NCBI GenBank assembly: GCA_903887655.1
Contig: CAISQQ010000128.1
Coordinates: 1 to 17,848 of the forward strand
Source: an uncultured Burkholderiales bacterium
GTDB taxonomy: Bacteria; Pseudomonadota; Gammaproteobacteria; Burkholderiales; Burkholderiaceae_C
Direction: 5' to 3'
Length of the DNA stretch: 17,848 nucleotides
Shown here: one piece after another, positions 15,731-17,848 of the stretch
Layout: each line of letters begins with the position of its first letter
Position numbering within the stretch: the first letter of the stretch is position 1
Made by a program: the position numbers and the translations under genes
Notes under the pieces: generated by a model
Seen by the model: the letters and a program-made list of their open reading frames with translations, nothing else
Database searches by the model: none
Told to the model about the DNA's origin: nothing

Positions 15731-16257
15731 AGGGGCCGGTTCTCATCGGGGTCGGGTGCGCGGCGCTGCGGCGCCAACAAAATCACACTCACGAGTGGCC
15801 AAAGCATCGCCTCCAAAAAAGGCGCGAACAGCATGGGCCAACCCACCCAGCTCGTGCCCAGGCTCATCCTGAGCACCATGGAGATGGCGTGCGAGGCGAT
15901 CAACAAGGGGAGCACTTGCAAGGCCTGTGACGGCACCGAAAACCACAGCAGTCGGCGGTGAATCAGGGTGGCAAAAAAAGCGAGCACCGTGTAGGCCAAA
16001 GCGTGTTGACCCAAGAGCGAGACCTCGTGCACATCGGCAGCGAGCCCCAAGACAAAGGCCCAGCCGATGCTGATTTTTTGCGGCTGGTGGATGGCCCAAA
16101 ACAGCAGCACCAAGGCCAAGAAGTCAGGCCGCCAGGCCGCGTTGCCCAAAATGCTCACATTCTCAATCATATTGAGCACCAAGGCCAAGAGCAAACTCAT
16201 GGCGATGAAAAACGGATTGGCCGGCAGTAGCAACTGCTGCCCGCGGGGCATGATCAT
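15727..16257 (-). CDS. mreD: Rod-shape-determining protein MreD
   Basis: MreD is an integral membrane partner of MreC in the cell-elongation complex. The 176-residue protein is strongly hydrophobic, with about five membrane segments and few motifs. The stretches AAWRPDFLALVLLFW, LGLAADVHEVSLLGQHALAY and IHRRLLWFSVPSQALQVLPL are typical of Burkholderiales MreD. Its first ATG (16255-16257) overlaps the mreC stop as ATGA, and its own stop overlaps the mrdA start, so the three genes are tightly linked. A second ATG two codons on (16249-16251) is possible, but the overlap favours the first. Confidence 0.93.
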   Translation of the reverse strand: MIMPRGQQLLLPANPFFIAMSLLLALVLNMIENVSILGNAAWRPDFLALVLLFWAIHQPQKISIGWAFVLGLAADVHEVSLLGQHALAYTVLAFFATLIHRRLLWFSVPSQALQVLPLLIASHAISMVLRMSLGTSWVGWPMLFAPFLEAMLWPLVSVILLAPQRRAPDPDENRPL

Positions 16258-17171
16258 GGCTTGGCCCCGGCTTTGAGGGGGGCTTTGACGGCATCGGGCT
16301 CTGGGCGCTTGGGCTCATCAAAGCCCACGGGCTTGAGCACCAGCACTTGGCGAACCCCTTGTGCGCGCCCCAGCGGCTGACACAGAATGCGGGCGAACAT
16401 GGAGTCGGCGGTGCGCTCAATTTTGATCACCCGCGCGACCGGCACACCGGGCGGATAGACCCCGTCCACACCGCTTGTGCTCAGGATGTCGTTTTCTTGG
16501 ATGTCGGCATTGGCCGCCATGTAGCGCAACTCGAGCAAAGGCGCCCCACTGGATTCACCAAAAGCCACGCCCCGAGCTCCCGTGCGGTTGTTGAGCACGG
16601 GGATCGAGTTGTCCTTGTCGATGATCAAGGTGACCTCGCTCACCAAGGGGTAGACCCGGGTGACTTGTCCCACGATCCCTTCTTCGTCCATGACAGGCGA
16701 GCTCAGCTCGATGCCACTCACACTGCCTTTGTCCATGATCACCCGGCGCGTGAACGGGTCGGCCGCGTCGTAGATCACTTGGGCGGCCAAGGAAGGGGTG
16801 CTCACGCGCTGCTTGAGCGCCAACAAGTCGCGCAATTGGCGGTTCTCCAGCAGCAACTGATCGACTTGAGAAGCGTGCAAGGACTGGGCGAGCAAGGCCG
16901 CCCGGTTTTGCTGCTCTCGGCTTTGGGCCAACTCGCGGTCTTCGAAAAAATCGACCGCCCCAGCGCTCAGCAACTGGGGTTGGCGCGAGAGCCACTGCGC
17001 GGGCGTCAAGATCAAAGACAACACCGATCGCAAGGGCAGCGTGAGCTGCCAGCGCACATCACAAAACATCAACAACACCGACAAGGTGGTGAAGAAAATC
17101 AGTTTGTGAAGCGGCGTGGCCCCTTGCTTGAAAAAAGGCGGTGGTGTTCGGTCGAGTGTCCCCAGGGGCAT
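16254..17171 (-). CDS. mreC: Rod-shape-determining protein MreC
   Basis: MreC is a bitopic membrane protein whose periplasmic part organises the elongation machinery and activates PBP2. The 305 residues comprise a short cytoplasmic N-terminus (MPLGTLDRTPPPFFKQG), one membrane helix (about 22-39), a coiled-coil segment rich in Glu, Gln and Leu (about 75-120), and the double beta-barrel domain with VIMDKGSVSGIELSSPVMDEEGIVGQV-type sequence (about 144-170). A basic, proline-rich tail of 25 or so residues follows the barrels. No clear ribosome site precedes the ATG at 17169-17171, but the N-terminus matches relatives. A 95-base gap with a hairpin separates it from mreB. Confidence 0.96.
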   Translation of the reverse strand: MPLGTLDRTPPPFFKQGATPLHKLIFFTTLSVLLMFCDVRWQLTLPLRSVLSLILTPAQWLSRQPQLLSAGAVDFFEDRELAQSREQQNRAALLAQSLHASQVDQLLLENRQLRDLLALKQRVSTPSLAAQVIYDAADPFTRRVIMDKGSVSGIELSSPVMDEEGIVGQVTRVYPLVSEVTLIIDKDNSIPVLNNRTGARGVAFGESSGAPLLELRYMAANADIQENDILSTSGVDGVYPPGVPVARVIKIERTADSMFARILCQPLGRAQGVRQVLVLKPVGFDEPKRPEPDAVKAPLKAGAKP

Positions 17172-17217
17172 GGCAAAAGTTTGGGCTATGGGTTAAAAGT
17201 CGAACCATTCAAGGCCG

Positions 17218-17237
17218 CCCAGTCTGCACCGACTGGG
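17218..17237 (-). other. Perfect hairpin between mreB and mreC
   Basis: CCCAGTC and GACTGGG, seven bases each, flank a six-base loop and pair perfectly. The hairpin begins 30 bases after the mreB stop and ends 46 before the mreC start, on the mRNA side. No T-run follows, so it is not a standard terminator. It could stabilise the mreB message, mark a processing site, or lower mreC expression. Confidence 0.6.
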
Positions 17238-17266
17238 ACACCCTTGCAAATGCCGTCTTGCAAAAC

Positions 17267-17848
17267 TTACTCGCTGGTGAAAATCGCGCCCAGTCTCTCC
17301 ATGCGCTCGAGGGCCATGCCACAACCCCTCACCACACAGGTGAGTGGATCTTCGGCCACCAAGACCGGTAGGCCCGTCTCTTCGGCCAGCAAGCGGTCCA
17401 AGTCTCTGAGCAATGCGCCCCCGCCCGTGAGCATGAGGCCGCGCTCGGCAATGTCGGCACCCAACTCTGGGGGCGTTTGTTCGAGCGCATTTTTGACCGC
17501 CGACACGATGTTGTTCAAGGGGTCGGTCAAGGCCTCCAAAATCTCATTGGACGAGATGGTGAAGGAGCGCGGCACGCCTTCCGAGAGATTTCGGCCCTTG
17601 ACCTCCATCTCCTTGACCTCTGAGCCCGGAAAGGCCGAGCCGATGCTCTTTTTGATCATCTCGGCGGTGGGGTCCCCAATGAGCATGCCGTAGTTGCGGC
17701 GGATGTAGTTGATGATGGCTTCGTCAAACTTATCGCCACCCACGCGCACACTGCCCTTGTAGACCATGCCCCCGAGGGAGATCACGCCCACTTCGGTCGT
17801 GCCCCCACCAATGTCCACCACCATGGAGCAACTCGCGTCACTCACGGG
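17267..17848 (-). CDS. mreB: Rod-shape-determining protein MreB, C-terminal part (cut by right edge)
   Basis: MreB is the bacterial actin homologue that forms membrane filaments guiding cell-wall synthesis. About 193 C-terminal residues are visible, and the frame stays open to the right edge. Family landmarks are the second phosphate-binding loop VVDIGGGTTEVGVISLGG, the VRVGGDKFDEAIINYIRRNYG helix, EVKGRNLSEGVPRSF, the adenosine motif LTGGGALLRDLD and VAEDPLTCVVRGCG. The start lies outside the window; a GTG at 17843-17845 is internal valine, not the start. mreB is the first gene of the mreBCD-mrdA operon seen here. No defect is visible. Confidence 0.97.
   Translation of the reverse strand, partial: PVSDASCSMVVDIGGGTTEVGVISLGGMVYKGSVRVGGDKFDEAIINYIRRNYGMLIGDPTAEMIKKSIGSAFPGSEVKEMEVKGRNLSEGVPRSFTISSNEILEALTDPLNNIVSAVKNALEQTPPELGADIAERGLMLTGGGALLRDLDRLLAEETGLPVLVAEDPLTCVVRGCGMALERMERLGAIFTSE

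Noticed and set aside
16347..17693. A 448-codon plus-strand open frame across mreC and mreB
   Set aside because: It is the antisense shadow of two conserved genes, with Gln-, Arg- and His-rich translation and no recognisable domain.

Overview
The window looks like a chromosomal segment of a betaproteobacterium, most likely Burkholderiales and Comamonadaceae-like. The reasons are the moderately high GC content, the Burkholderiales form of the MreC N-terminus (MPLGTLDRTPPPFF), the AtpI-type first gene of the atp operon, and a divergent UPF0250-lipB-lipA block beside atp. This placement rests on protein resemblance and gene order, not on a computed phylogeny. I see no rRNA, tRNA, CRISPR array, insertion sequence or phage gene.

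Layout: (1) 1-5811, minus strand: the F1Fo ATP synthase operon, read right to left as atpI-atpB-atpE-atpF-atpH-atpA-atpG-atpD, with atpD cut by the left edge. (2) 5812-6129: a divergent intergenic region with a plausible atp promoter. (3) 6130-9043, plus strand: UPF0250 (YbeD-like), lipB (octanoyl transfer), lipA (sulfur insertion) and an SDR oxidoreductase, ending in a likely terminator. The first three form the lipoate synthesis block; the SDR substrate is unknown. (4) 9209-12557, plus strand: a CoA-acylating (methyl)malonate-semialdehyde dehydrogenase followed by a flavin-dependent GMC oxidoreductase. Together they could turn a hydroxy acid or alcohol into an acyl-CoA. A strong hairpin plus eight T's follows at 12683-12720. 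(5) 12821-13615, plus strand: a TSUP (TauE/SafE) membrane transporter, convergent with the next block. (6) 13733-17848, minus strand: the rod-shape operon mreB (cut by the right edge)-mreC-mreD-mrdA, with 4-base ATGA overlaps at the last two junctions.

Most of the window is conserved housekeeping, and I do not see a clear unknown system. The best leads are: (a) a six-unit, 12-base tandem repeat just past the mrdA stop, which reads as a four-residue repeat in an open frame offset from mrdA and could be a detached PBP2 tail; (b) the mmsA-GMC pair as a possible 3-hydroxypropionate or related hydroxy-acid pathway; (c) insertions in the GMC protein and in LipB; (d) a perfect hairpin between mreB and mreC; and (e) the absence of rodA after mrdA.
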